Below, piece after piece: positions 1 to 4,263 of a stretch of DNA of 5,263 bases; the stretch's first letter is position 1, and each line of letters starts with the position of its first letter. A program made the position numbers and the translations under genes. The DNA comes from Thermococcus sp. (GTDB lineage: Archaea; Methanobacteriota_B; Thermococci; Thermococcales; Thermococcaceae): contig WAMH01000108.1 of NCBI GenBank assembly GCA_015522395.1, positions 1 to 5,263 on the forward strand, given 5' to 3'. The notes below the pieces were generated by a model that was not told the DNA's origin, made no database searches, and was given only the letters and a program-made list of their open reading frames with translations.

Positions 1-2
1 AG

Positions 3-98
3 TTCCTCGACAGGATAGGGAACGTTGACGGCGTCGTAGCGACGCACACGATGGTGGTCCTAAAGGTTCACAAGGAGACGACCGAGCTTCCTCTCTGA
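3..98 (+). CDS. Lrp/AsnC-family regulator, C-terminal fragment
   Basis: Only the last 31 codons are inside the window; the reading frame is open to the left edge and stops at TGA 96-98. The peptide (FLDRIGNVDGVVATHTMVVL, then KVHKETTELPL) has the pattern of the last alpha-helix and beta-strand of the Lrp/AsnC ligand-binding (RAM) domain: a helix ending in a 'V-x-x-T-x-T' turn, a hydrophobic strand, then a charged tail ending in 'PL'. Such proteins are DNA-binding feast/famine regulators that respond to amino acids, or stand-alone RAM domains; the missing N-terminus prevents a choice between them. It is separated from pfpI by 74 bases holding an oligo-T stretch and a candidate promoter, so the two are probably separate transcripts. 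The family assignment rests on a short stretch and is moderately sure. Confidence 0.7.
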   Translation, partial: FLDRIGNVDGVVATHTMVVLKVHKETTELPL

Positions 99-110
99 CC
101 GTTTCCGTCC

Positions 111-126
111 AGAAAATGTTAAAAGT
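111..126 (+). promoter_or_regulatory. candidate BRE/TATA promoter of pfpI
   Basis: AGAAAATGTTAAAAGT has an A-rich BRE-like part (111-116) followed by a TATA-like part (119-126). Initiation about 25 bases downstream would fall near 147-150. That leaves a 5' leader of about 24 bases containing the GGGGGTG ribosome binding site at 161-167, five bases before the ATG at 173. The TTTTTAAT at 133-140 is an alternative box. Confidence 0.45.
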
Positions 127-130
127 ACCC

Positions 131-145
131 TCTTTTTAATTTTCC
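131..145 (+). terminator. oligo-T terminator after the Lrp-like gene
   Basis: A T-rich run (TCTTTTTAATTTTCC) lies about 33 bases after the Lrp-like stop codon. Archaeal RNA polymerase terminates at such U-tracts without needing a hairpin. It lies just before the expected start of the pfpI transcript. The same T-rich DNA could instead be a second TATA-like element, so the call is tentative. Confidence 0.4.
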
Positions 146-172
146 TCTGAACGTTAGCACGGGGGTGCTGTT

Positions 173-673
173 ATGAAGGTGCTGCTTCTGAGCGCGGATG
201 AGTTCGAGGACGTTGAGCTTATCTATCCGCTCCACCGGCTTAAAGAGGAGGGTCACGAGATCTACGTTGCGAGCTTCAAGCGCGGGAAGATAACGGGCAA
301 GCACGGCTACAGCGTGGACATCGACCTGACCTTCGACGAAGCCGACCCCGACGAGTTCGACGCGCTGGTTTTGCCGGGAGGAAAGGCCCCCGAGAGGGTG
401 AGGCTCAACGAGAAGGCGGTAGCCATAGCCAGGAAGTTCTTCGAGGACGGGAAGCCGGTAGCGAGCATCTGCCACGGACCGCAGATACTCATATCGGCAG
501 GAGTTCTGAAGGGCAGGAGGGGAACCAGCGTGATAACCATCCGCGACGACGTGAGGAACGCCGGTGCCGAGTGGGTCGACGCCGAGGTAGTGGTCGACGG
601 CAACTGGGTCAGTTCAAGGCATCCGGGAGATTTACACGCCTGGATGCGCGAGTTCGTGAAGCTGCTGTGCTGA
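173..673 (+). CDS. pfpI: PfpI-family intracellular protease / deglycase (DJ-1 superfamily)
   Basis: This 166-aa protein is full length for archaeal PfpI and closely resembles, from memory, P. furiosus PfpI and P. horikoshii PH1704. These form cytosolic oligomeric rings described as proteases/aminopeptidases and later as protein or glyoxal deglycases. The nucleophile elbow is visible as A-S-I-C100-H101-G-P, with Cys100 and His101. Glu12 in 'EFEDVE' and Glu74 in 'GGKAPER' match the residue that polarises the Cys and the one supplied by the neighbouring subunit. The conserved 'ALVLPGG' strand (64-70) and the C-terminal 'VVVDGNWVSSR' block are intact. Position 120, Tyr-Pro in the Pyrococcus proteins as I recall them, is Val-Ile here (G-T-S-V-I-T-I), which may alter the active-site pocket. 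The ATG at 173 is favoured by GGGGGTG five bases upstream and by alignment with the family N-terminus (MKVLLLSADEFED). It appears monocistronic. Confidence 0.95.
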   Translation: MKVLLLSADEFEDVELIYPLHRLKEEGHEIYVASFKRGKITGKHGYSVDIDLTFDEADPDEFDALVLPGGKAPERVRLNEKAVAIARKFFEDGKPVASICHGPQILISAGVLKGRRGTSVITIRDDVRNAGAEWVDAEVVVDGNWVSSRHPGDLHAWMREFVKLLC

Positions 674-683
674 CGGGCGATGG

Positions 684-691
684 TTTTTAAA
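684..691 (+). promoter_or_regulatory. candidate TATA box for the pspC-like gene
   Basis: TTTTTAAA lies in the 47-base gap between pfpI and the pspC-like gene. Initiation about 25 bases downstream would fall near 712-714, only a few bases before the ATG at 721 and on top of the GGTGAG ribosome binding site (712-717). This would be a very short leader. The T5 could instead act as the pfpI terminator, or both. Confidence 0.4.
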
Positions 692-720
692 GCCCCCTCC
701 AAATCTCCACCGGTGAGAGG

Positions 721-1158
721 ATGAGACGGAAGAAGGAGGAAGCACTGTTCCTGGGGGTTGTTTCAGCGGTCTCAGGGGAGTTTGGAATCGATCCAACGAT
801 AAGTAGGGTCATCTTCGCGGTCCTGCTGGCAATTTCGCCCCTAGCGATGAGCATCCTCTACTTCCTCCTGGCACTTCTCATACCGACGGAAGACTCACCT
901 GAGGAACTTTCGGATCGCGTCTTTAGCCTGCTTGACGAAATTGCAAAATGGCTTGAGGGGGCACTCAACCCAAAGGATAAGAGGTTCTTAGGGGGTTTCC
1001 TCCTTCTCATAGGATTCTGTCTGCTCCTTGCCAACTGGCTCCCCCCGGGGATCATCCCCTTCGGGACCAGAACGGGCGGGCTCGTGATGATGCTCCTCGC
1101 GGTGATCCTCCCGGCTTCCAAGGGGGAAAGGCAAAATGAAGCGCTGGGAAGTGGTTAG
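721..1158 (+). CDS. PspC-domain membrane protein
   Basis: This is a 145-aa membrane protein. Residues 4-56 match the PspC domain pattern: a charged N-terminus, 'LGVVSAVSGEFGIDPTISRV' in place of the usual 'G-V-x-x-G-x-A-x-x-F-G-I-D-P-x-x-x-R', then a membrane helix (about 30-54) ending in 'LLALLIP'. In bacteria PspC is a membrane partner in the phage-shock envelope-stress response; archaeal copies are of unknown role. A linker with an amphipathic stretch (60-82, EELSDRVFSLLDEIAKWLEG) precedes two further hydrophobic segments (about 89-106 and 118-132), so three membrane helices are likely. No PspA homologue is in the window. GGTGAG at 712-717 supports the ATG. The last 23 bases overlap the start of the CitG-like gene, which suggests co-transcription and possible translational coupling. 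Confidence 0.82.
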   Translation: MRRKKEEALFLGVVSAVSGEFGIDPTISRVIFAVLLAISPLAMSILYFLLALLIPTEDSPEELSDRVFSLLDEIAKWLEGALNPKDKRFLGGFLLLIGFCLLLANWLPPGIIPFGTRTGGLVMMLLAVILPASKGERQNEALGSG

Positions 1159-2062
1159 AGCCTTCATCCTCGGCCCGCTCCTCGAGGCAACAACTCCAAA
1201 ACCTGGAAACGTCAACCGCTATCGCGACTTCAATGACCTAACCTTTTACAACTTTCTCTTTGCCGATACAGCGGTCATCGGCGTCTACTACGAGGCCGTA
1301 AAGACCGCCGAACTGCTCAGGAAGGGGATTTTGGAGTTCAGCGAAGCAGGGATAGGAGAGCTGATAAAGCGCGCCGTCCAAGCATCGCGCGAGGCCCAAG
1401 ATGCTAACCCCAACTTCGGGATCATAACGCTCTCAATCCCGCTCATCATGGGAATAATCCTGGGCAGGAACATGCTCGACGCGAGGGAGAAAGCAAAGCT
1501 GTTGATAGAGGAGTCAACGGTAAGGGACAGCATGGAGTTCTACCGCGCGATAAGGATTGCGAACCCCAAGGGAATCCCGAGCGGAGTGAAGTACGACGTT
1601 TACAGCGATGACTCCTTCAGGGAGCTTTTCCAGGACGGGATAAACCTCGCCCGGCTCGCCGAGATGAGCTGCGAACGGGAGCTTATCTTCTGCGAGTGGC
1701 TGAGCGGCTACGGGCTTAGCTACAGAGCCTTCGACAGGCTCTACGAGCTGGTAAAGGAACTCCCTCTTGAGGATGCCGTCGTGAGGGCTTTCATCGAGCT
1801 TTTAGCGGAGAAGGAGGACACACTGATAGCGCGGAAGGCCGAGGAGGAAGAGGCAAGGCTCGTCAAGGGAAAGGCAGGAGAGGTCCTCAAGGGCAGGCTC
1901 TCCGTAGGGGAGTTTGACACTTTCATGCGGGAGAAGGGCGATCTAAGAAACCCGGGCAGCTTGGCGGACATAATGGCGGTCTCCTTAAGCCTGCTCGTCC
2001 TCCGGGGTCTGAGAATGGGAATCAGAAACGGGAAAGCCTGGGGGATCATAGGACAACCTTAA
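1136..2062 (+). CDS. triphosphoribosyl-dephospho-CoA synthase-like protein (CitG/MdcB family)
   Basis: The protein has 308 aa, typical for archaeal members of the family. Visible family motifs are 'LLEATTPKPGNVNRYRDF' (15-32, the E-x-T-x-x-P-K-P-G-x-V signature), 'NPNFGIITLSIPLIMG' (91-106, replacing the bacterial N-T-H-K-G region), 'EKEDTLIARK' (225-234) and the C-terminal 'NPGSLADIMAVSLSLLVLRG' (272-291). Bacterial CitG joins ATP and dephospho-CoA to make the prosthetic-group precursor of citrate or malonate lyase, releasing adenine. No lyase genes are visible here, and I infer that the archaeal substrate may differ. The ATG at 1136 follows AGGGGGAAAGG (1121-1131) and lies inside the end of the pspC-like gene. 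The downstream end overlaps the convergent DUF1884 gene by 17 bases, leaving no room for a terminator between them. Confidence 0.82.
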   Translation: MKRWEVVRAFILGPLLEATTPKPGNVNRYRDFNDLTFYNFLFADTAVIGVYYEAVKTAELLRKGILEFSEAGIGELIKRAVQASREAQDANPNFGIITLSIPLIMGIILGRNMLDAREKAKLLIEESTVRDSMEFYRAIRIANPKGIPSGVKYDVYSDDSFRELFQDGINLARLAEMSCERELIFCEWLSGYGLSYRAFDRLYELVKELPLEDAVVRAFIELLAEKEDTLIARKAEEEEARLVKGKAGEVLKGRLSVGEFDTFMREKGDLRNPGSLADIMAVSLSLLVLRGLRMGIRNGKAWGIIGQP

Positions 2063-2327
2063 ACCTCTTCGCGCCGCCGGGGCCAAAGCCAAGCACCTTG
2101 CTGTCTATGACAACGGCGTCTTTCCCGAGTTCCTCAAGGACCCTCACCCTGAGGCCGGAAAGCTCTAAAACATCCTCGTCTCCGCCGAACTCCTCCCTCG
2201 CCTGCTCCTTGAGAAACTCGTAGGCTTCCTTTCCCATGAGAACGAGGTCCGGTTCAAAGCCATCGAGCTTAAGCTCGTTCGCCTTCTCCTCAACCGAACT
2301 CAGAATCCTTATGAGGTCACCGCGCAT
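2046..2327 (-). CDS. DUF1884 protein, encapsulin-like A-domain (family 4)
   Basis: Read from the ATG at 2327 this is a 93-aa protein: 'MRGDLIRILSSVEEK' helix, 'LDGFEPDLVLMGKEAYEFL', an acidic insert (46-54), and the C-terminal 'EELGKDAVVIDSKVLGFGPG' with a final basic strand. It matches closely what I recall of P. furiosus PF0899 (DUF1884, structure solved by structural genomics, about 95 aa). That fold was later recognised as the isolated A-domain of the HK97/encapsulin shell protein and named family 4 encapsulin. The function of the isolated domain is not established; members have been reported beside metabolic enzyme genes. The frame is open to 2390, but the ATG at 2327 is preferred: GGTG (2337-2334) lies six bases upstream, a TATA box lies at 2364-2357, and the family N-terminus begins there. 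It appears monocistronic, convergent with the CitG-like gene and beside the CRISPR array. Confidence 0.85.
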   Translation of the reverse strand: MRGDLIRILSSVEEKANELKLDGFEPDLVLMGKEAYEFLKEQAREEFGGDEDVLELSGLRVRVLEELGKDAVVIDSKVLGFGPGGAKRFKVVL

Positions 2328-2356
2328 TTTGGACACCACTGAGAAATTTGGGTGAG

Positions 2357-2364
2357 TCTTTAAG
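2357..2364 (-). promoter_or_regulatory. TATA box of the DUF1884 gene
   Basis: Read on the - strand, CTTAAAGA is preceded by the A/C-rich BRE-like AAAACC. Initiation about 25 bases downstream falls near 2336, giving a leader of about 9 bases with GGTG at 2337-2334 at its very start. This placement lies inside the longer open frame and so supports the shorter start at 2327. Confidence 0.55.
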
Positions 2365-2422
2365 GGTTTTGCGGGGGACCTCCATCCCACTTCCCGGAAT
2401 AATCCCTTTCGATCACAACTTC

Positions 2423-2427
2423 AAAAA
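2423..2427 (-). terminator. possible oligo-T terminator of the CRISPR transcript
   Basis: Between the DUF1884 gene and the leader-distal CRISPR repeat (2391-2463) the only signal I see is a T5 run on the - strand, 37 bases beyond the last repeat. It could end the pre-crRNA. It is short and not supported by anything else. Confidence 0.25.
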
Positions 2428-2463
2428 CTTGGAGCCGTTAAGACGTGAAGTCATACCAAACCA

Positions 2464-2631
2464 CTTTCAATTCTCCTAGAGTCTTATTGCAACGCGAAAA
2501 CACAAAGAGCCTTAAGAACAGGGCAATAATCTACCTTTCAATTCTCCTAGAGTCTTATTGCAACCGGCAGGGGCATCGAAAAGAAAAGTTCGACGTGAGA
2601 GCTTTCAATTCTCCTAGAGTCTTATTGCAAC
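2464..2631 (-). CRISPR. CRISPR array, 3 repeats and 2 spacers
   Basis: Three identical 30-base repeats lie at 2464-2493, 2535-2564 and 2602-2631 (+ strand begins CTTTCAATTCTCC and ends CTTATTGCAAC). They flank spacers of 41 bases (2494-2534) and 37 bases (2565-2601). On the - strand each repeat begins GTTGCAATAAGAC and ends ATTGAAAG, the 8-base 5' handle of Thermococcales crRNAs cut by Cas6. The transcript therefore runs right to left, and spacer 2565-2601 is leader-proximal, the most recently acquired. All three repeats are perfect, including the distal one, which is often degenerate. No cas genes are in the window, so the array must rely on a Cas set encoded elsewhere. The two spacers show no match within this window. 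Confidence 0.97.
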
Positions 2632-2682
2632 AGGGCGGTTTTTCTCCCTGTTCGCCCAGCAAAGGATAAATAACGCTCCAAT

Positions 2683-2698
2683 CTTATAAGCCTTTCCC
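2683..2698 (-). promoter_or_regulatory. CRISPR leader promoter (BRE + TATA)
   Basis: On the - strand GGGAAAGG (2698-2691) is directly followed by CTTATAAG (2690-2683), a good archaeal BRE/TATA pair. Initiation about 25 bases downstream falls near 2662, about 30 bases before the first repeat at 2631. This is the expected layout for pre-crRNA transcription. A weaker TTATTTAT at 2674-2667 is an alternative. Confidence 0.65.
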
Positions 2699-2700
2699 AA

Positions 2701-2722
2701 AGGGGTCTTCAAAAAGACCCCT
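2701..2722. repeat. perfect 9-bp inverted repeat in the CRISPR leader
   Basis: AGGGGTCTT (2701-2709) and AAGACCCCT (2714-2722) are perfect complements separated by a 4-base loop (CAAA). The repeat lies immediately upstream of the leader BRE on the transcribed strand. It could be a protein-binding dyad or a cruciform-forming site. A terminator role is unlikely, because it precedes the promoter and has no T-run behind it. Confidence 0.7.
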
Positions 2723-2773
2723 GAAGGCCCGGTTTGGGAATGTCCTGGAGATCGTTCTTTCAAACAAACTCCG

Positions 2774-2790
2774 TAGAAACCCGCTTTCTA
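2774..2790. repeat. 6-bp inverted repeat in the CRISPR leader
   Basis: TAGAAA (2774-2779) and TTTCTA (2785-2790) are perfect complements around the 5-base centre CCCGC. On its own a 6-bp stem is weak evidence; it is listed because it is one of several dyads in the same leader. Confidence 0.4.
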
Positions 2791-2989
2791 GCGATGTGCA
2801 CTTATGTTCGTGAGACTTCCCGAGGAACAGGACGGCTTTAAATATCCGGAATGGATCTTAAAAACCACGAATTGGCAAAAGAACGTGTTTGAACTGGGAA
2901 GATAGCGTTTATGGGCGTCTCCATCCCCAGCGCCATTCTTTGAAAAAATTTCGTCATGGAATTTGCTGAAATTGTCACGTTCCGTTTGA

Positions 2990-3008
2990 TAGTAACAAAA
3001 CGTTACTA
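2990..3008. repeat. 7-bp inverted repeat in the distal leader
   Basis: TAGTAAC (2990-2996) and GTTACTA (3002-3008) are perfect complements around a 5-base centre (AAAAC). It looks like a regulator-binding dyad. It lies about 370 bases from the first repeat and about 90 bases beyond the snatA stop. Confidence 0.5.
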
Positions 3009-3041
3009 AAGACTTCCAGGACCTTCCTGTGAGAGGGATAC

Positions 3042-3077
3042 AAAAAGGCAGACCAAAGCATGGACACAATCCAAAAA
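3042..3077 (-). terminator. oligo-T terminators of snatA
   Basis: On the - strand two T5 runs, at 3077-3073 and 3046-3042, follow the snatA stop codon (3099-3097) within 20-57 bases. Archaeal transcription commonly ends at one or more such U-tracts. A further T6 run lies at 2948-2943. Confidence 0.55.
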
Positions 3078-3096
3078 GGAGGCATTTAAGAAGGGA

Positions 3097-3738
3097 TCAC
3101 AGGCCAAAAGCGCCTTTGATACCGTTTATCATCATCTGTATCGCCATGGCCGTCAGGATGAGGCCCATCATCCTCGTCATGACCTTGATTCCAACGCGGC
3201 CAAGGGCGTCCTGTATCCTGTGTGAGGAATGGAGGACCAGCCAGACGGTCGCTCCTATGGCCACGATGCTCGCCAGAACCGTGAGCTTATCCGCGAAGCC
3301 CGTGCTCTTCGTCATGTAGAGGATAACCGTCGTTATCGCCCCGGGTCCGGAGATGAGCGGAATCGCGAGGGGAATTATCGCCACCTCTTCGAGCGTGACC
3401 ACCTCGTCGCTGAACTCCTCCGTCTCCTCCCTGCTTATCTTGACCGTCGATAGCTTTCCGGAGAGCATCTCCATTGCCATCTTGAAGAGCAGTATGCCAC
3501 CCGCTATCGCAAAGGCATCGACACTGAAGCCGAAGAAGCGGAATATCCACTCGCCGATGAGCGCGAAGACCACCAGCGTGATGACCACCGAGAGGGCCGT
3601 TTTGGTGGCTATCTCCCACCGTTCTTTTCTGGAAAGGTCATGGGTAACGCTCAGGAAAACAGGCACGGCTCCGATAGGATTCGTTATCGCGAAGAGACCG
3701 CCGTAGAGGAGAACGAAGTACTTGAGGTACTCGATCAC
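3097..3738 (-). CDS. snatA: MarC/SnatA-family neutral amino acid transporter
   Basis: This 213-aa integral membrane protein belongs to the MarC (UPF0056) family. The family includes SnatA of Thermococcus sp. KS-1, described as a transporter of small neutral amino acids such as glycine and alanine. Six hydrophobic segments are visible, at about residues 5-30, 45-67, 72-92, 118-141, 150-171 and 186-208. The two halves carry the family's matching motifs, 'TNPIGAVPVF' (19-28) and 'PLAIPLISGPGA' (123-134). A charged loop (94-117, with EETEEFSDE) separates helices 3 and 4. The start is GTG at 3738-3736, with GGTGGT at 3747-3742 just upstream. The gene lies 38 bases after the OsmC-like gene on the same strand and is probably co-transcribed with it. 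However, CTTTTTAA in the gap could be a separate TATA box or a terminator. Substrate is inferred from the family. Confidence 0.9.
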   Translation of the reverse strand: MIEYLKYFVLLYGGLFAITNPIGAVPVFLSVTHDLSRKERWEIATKTALSVVITLVVFALIGEWIFRFFGFSVDAFAIAGGILLFKMAMEMLSGKLSTVKISREETEEFSDEVVTLEEVAIIPLAIPLISGPGAITTVILYMTKSTGFADKLTVLASIVAIGATVWLVLHSSHRIQDALGRVGIKVMTRMMGLILTAMAIQMMINGIKGAFGL

Positions 3739-3741
3739 GGG

Positions 3742-3775
3742 ACCACCAGTGGGGGAAGGGAAAGGGAGTTAAAAA
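3742..3775 (-). promoter_or_regulatory. OsmC-snatA gap: T-run/TATA-like element and RBS
   Basis: Read on the - strand, the gap holds CTTTTTAA immediately after the OsmC-like stop codon, then a pyrimidine-rich stretch, then GGTGGT (3747-3742) before the GTG start. The T-run may partly terminate the OsmC transcript or act as a TATA box. In the latter case initiation near 3745 would give an almost leaderless snatA mRNA lacking part of the GGTGGT site. Read-through from the OsmC-like gene seems the simpler reading. Confidence 0.4.
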
Positions 3776-3776
3776 G

Positions 3777-4196
3777 TTAATCCATCCCTCCGCTCCGGAT
3801 TATCTCGTAGGAGTATGTAAGCTCCGCGCCGCTGAGCTTCACGTGCGCGCTGGCTGAGCAGTACTTATCCTGGCTCAGCTCTATGGCACGCCTCACCTTT
3901 TCCTCCTTAACTTTTCCCCGGATGACGTAGTGGAGGTGAACTTTTTCGTAGATCTTCGGGTGCTCCTCGCGCCTCTCACCGCTTATGCGGACCTCCAGAC
4001 CCTCTATCGGCTCGCGCATCTTCTTTAGTATCATAACGACGTCGTAGGCGGTGCAACCAGCAACGCTCAGAAGGAGAAGCTTCATGGGGCTTATACCGCC
4101 CTCGCCAAGGATGACGGAGCAGCTGTCGCTCTCTATCTTCCCGATGAACTGATAATCCTTGAACCACTCGACCTTTCCCCTCACCTCTTCGCTCAA
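3777..4196 (-). CDS. OsmC/YhfA-like thiol protein
   Basis: This is a 139-aa cytosolic protein of the OsmC/Ohr superfamily, nearest the YhfA-like branch. Superfamily members reduce organic peroxides with two cysteines. Both are present: Cys48 in 'SVAGCTAYDV' at the start of the central helix, and Cys113 in 'SQDKYCSASA'. An extra Cys26 is also seen. Other family blocks are 'ISPMKLLLLSVAGC' (35-48), 'ILKKMREPIEGLEVRISGERREEHP' (56-80) and 'VRRAIELSQDKYC' (101-113). The frame is open to 4325, but the upstream part would run through the divergent promoter and into the radical SAM gene. I choose TTG at 4196-4194 because GGTGGT (4206-4201) precedes it and the TATA centre is 33 bases upstream. GTG at 4184 is the alternative. 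Activity is inferred from the family and not shown for YhfA-like proteins in general. Confidence 0.88.
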   Translation of the reverse strand: MSEEVRGKVEWFKDYQFIGKIESDSCSVILGEGGISPMKLLLLSVAGCTAYDVVMILKKMREPIEGLEVRISGERREEHPKIYEKVHLHYVIRGKVKEEKVRRAIELSQDKYCSASAHVKLSGAELTYSYEIIRSGGMD

Positions 4197-4200
4197 GGCA

Positions 4201-4206
4201 ACCACC
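4201..4206 (-). promoter_or_regulatory. RBS deciding the OsmC-like start
   Basis: GGTGGT on the - strand lies four bases before the TTG at 4196. The same GGTGGT is used before the snatA start. It is the main reason to choose TTG over the in-frame GTG at 4184, which has no comparable site. Confidence 0.6.
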
Positions 4207-4224
4207 GGTTGGAATCGGGGAATG

Positions 4225-4234
4225 CATTTAAATG
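4225..4234. promoter_or_regulatory. palindromic TATA box shared by divergent genes
   Basis: CATTTAAATG is a perfect 10-base palindrome centred at 4229.5. It lies about 34 bases from the radical SAM ATG (4264, + strand) and about 33 bases from the OsmC-like TTG (4196, - strand). Initiation about 25 bases either side would give leaders of 8-10 bases in both directions. The BRE side is better for the - strand (GGGAAACC directly upstream) than for the + strand (CGGGGAATG). Confidence 0.65.
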
Positions 4235-4263
4235 GGTTTCCCAAAGGGAGAACGGTTGGGAAG

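Larger units (their letters stand above)
2632..3096 (-). promoter_or_regulatory. CRISPR leader and non-coding region
   Basis: These 465 bases between the first repeat and the snatA stop carry no credible gene and are AT-richer than their surroundings. Their position next to the GTTGCAAT end of the first repeat marks them as the leader side. Leaders of several hundred bases are known in Pyrococcus and Thermococcus. Visible structure includes a promoter (2683-2700) and perfect hairpins at 2701-2722, 2774-2790 and 2990-3008. A 5-bp stem (2633-2637 with 2653-2657) sits at the array junction, and a 13-base inverted pair lies at 2737-2749 and 3015-3027. A further TATA-like GGATATTTAAAG is readable on the - strand at 2847-2836, with no ORF behind it. 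The right end (from about 3040) probably belongs to the snatA terminator. The true leader boundary cannot be set from one sequence. Confidence 0.75.

Noticed and set aside
2328..2390. 21-residue N-terminal extension of the DUF1884 protein
   Set aside because: It contains the candidate TATA box and RBS of the gene, and the family normally starts at the internal Met.
2406..2420. Possible fourth, degenerate CRISPR repeat (CTTTCGATCACAAC)
   Set aside because: Only the first eight bases resemble the repeat, the rest does not align, and the 58-base offset does not fit the 67-71 base repeat-spacer period.
2445..2669. 74-aa + strand frame across the CRISPR array
   Set aside because: It is built from the repeated NSPRVLLQ translation of CRISPR repeats and has no ribosome binding site; it is a by-product of the array.
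2881..2980. Box C/D or other small RNA in the leader
   Set aside because: I looked for C (RTGATGA) and D (CTGA) boxes at suitable spacing on both strands and found no convincing set.
2788..3069. 93-aa - strand frame in the leader region
   Set aside because: It begins at TTG without a ribosome binding site, has codon use and composition unlike neighbouring genes (Cys-, Phe- and Ser-rich), and lies in the AT-rich leader with hairpins. No family is recognisable.
3229..3706. Several long frames opposite or out of frame with snatA
   Set aside because: They are shadows of the GC-rich snatA coding sequence; only the - strand frame 3738-3097 shows membrane helices and family motifs.
4159..4263. N-terminal extension of the radical SAM protein
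   Set aside because: It overlaps the OsmC-like start and contains the shared TATA box; the recognisable family sequence begins at the ATG at 4264.
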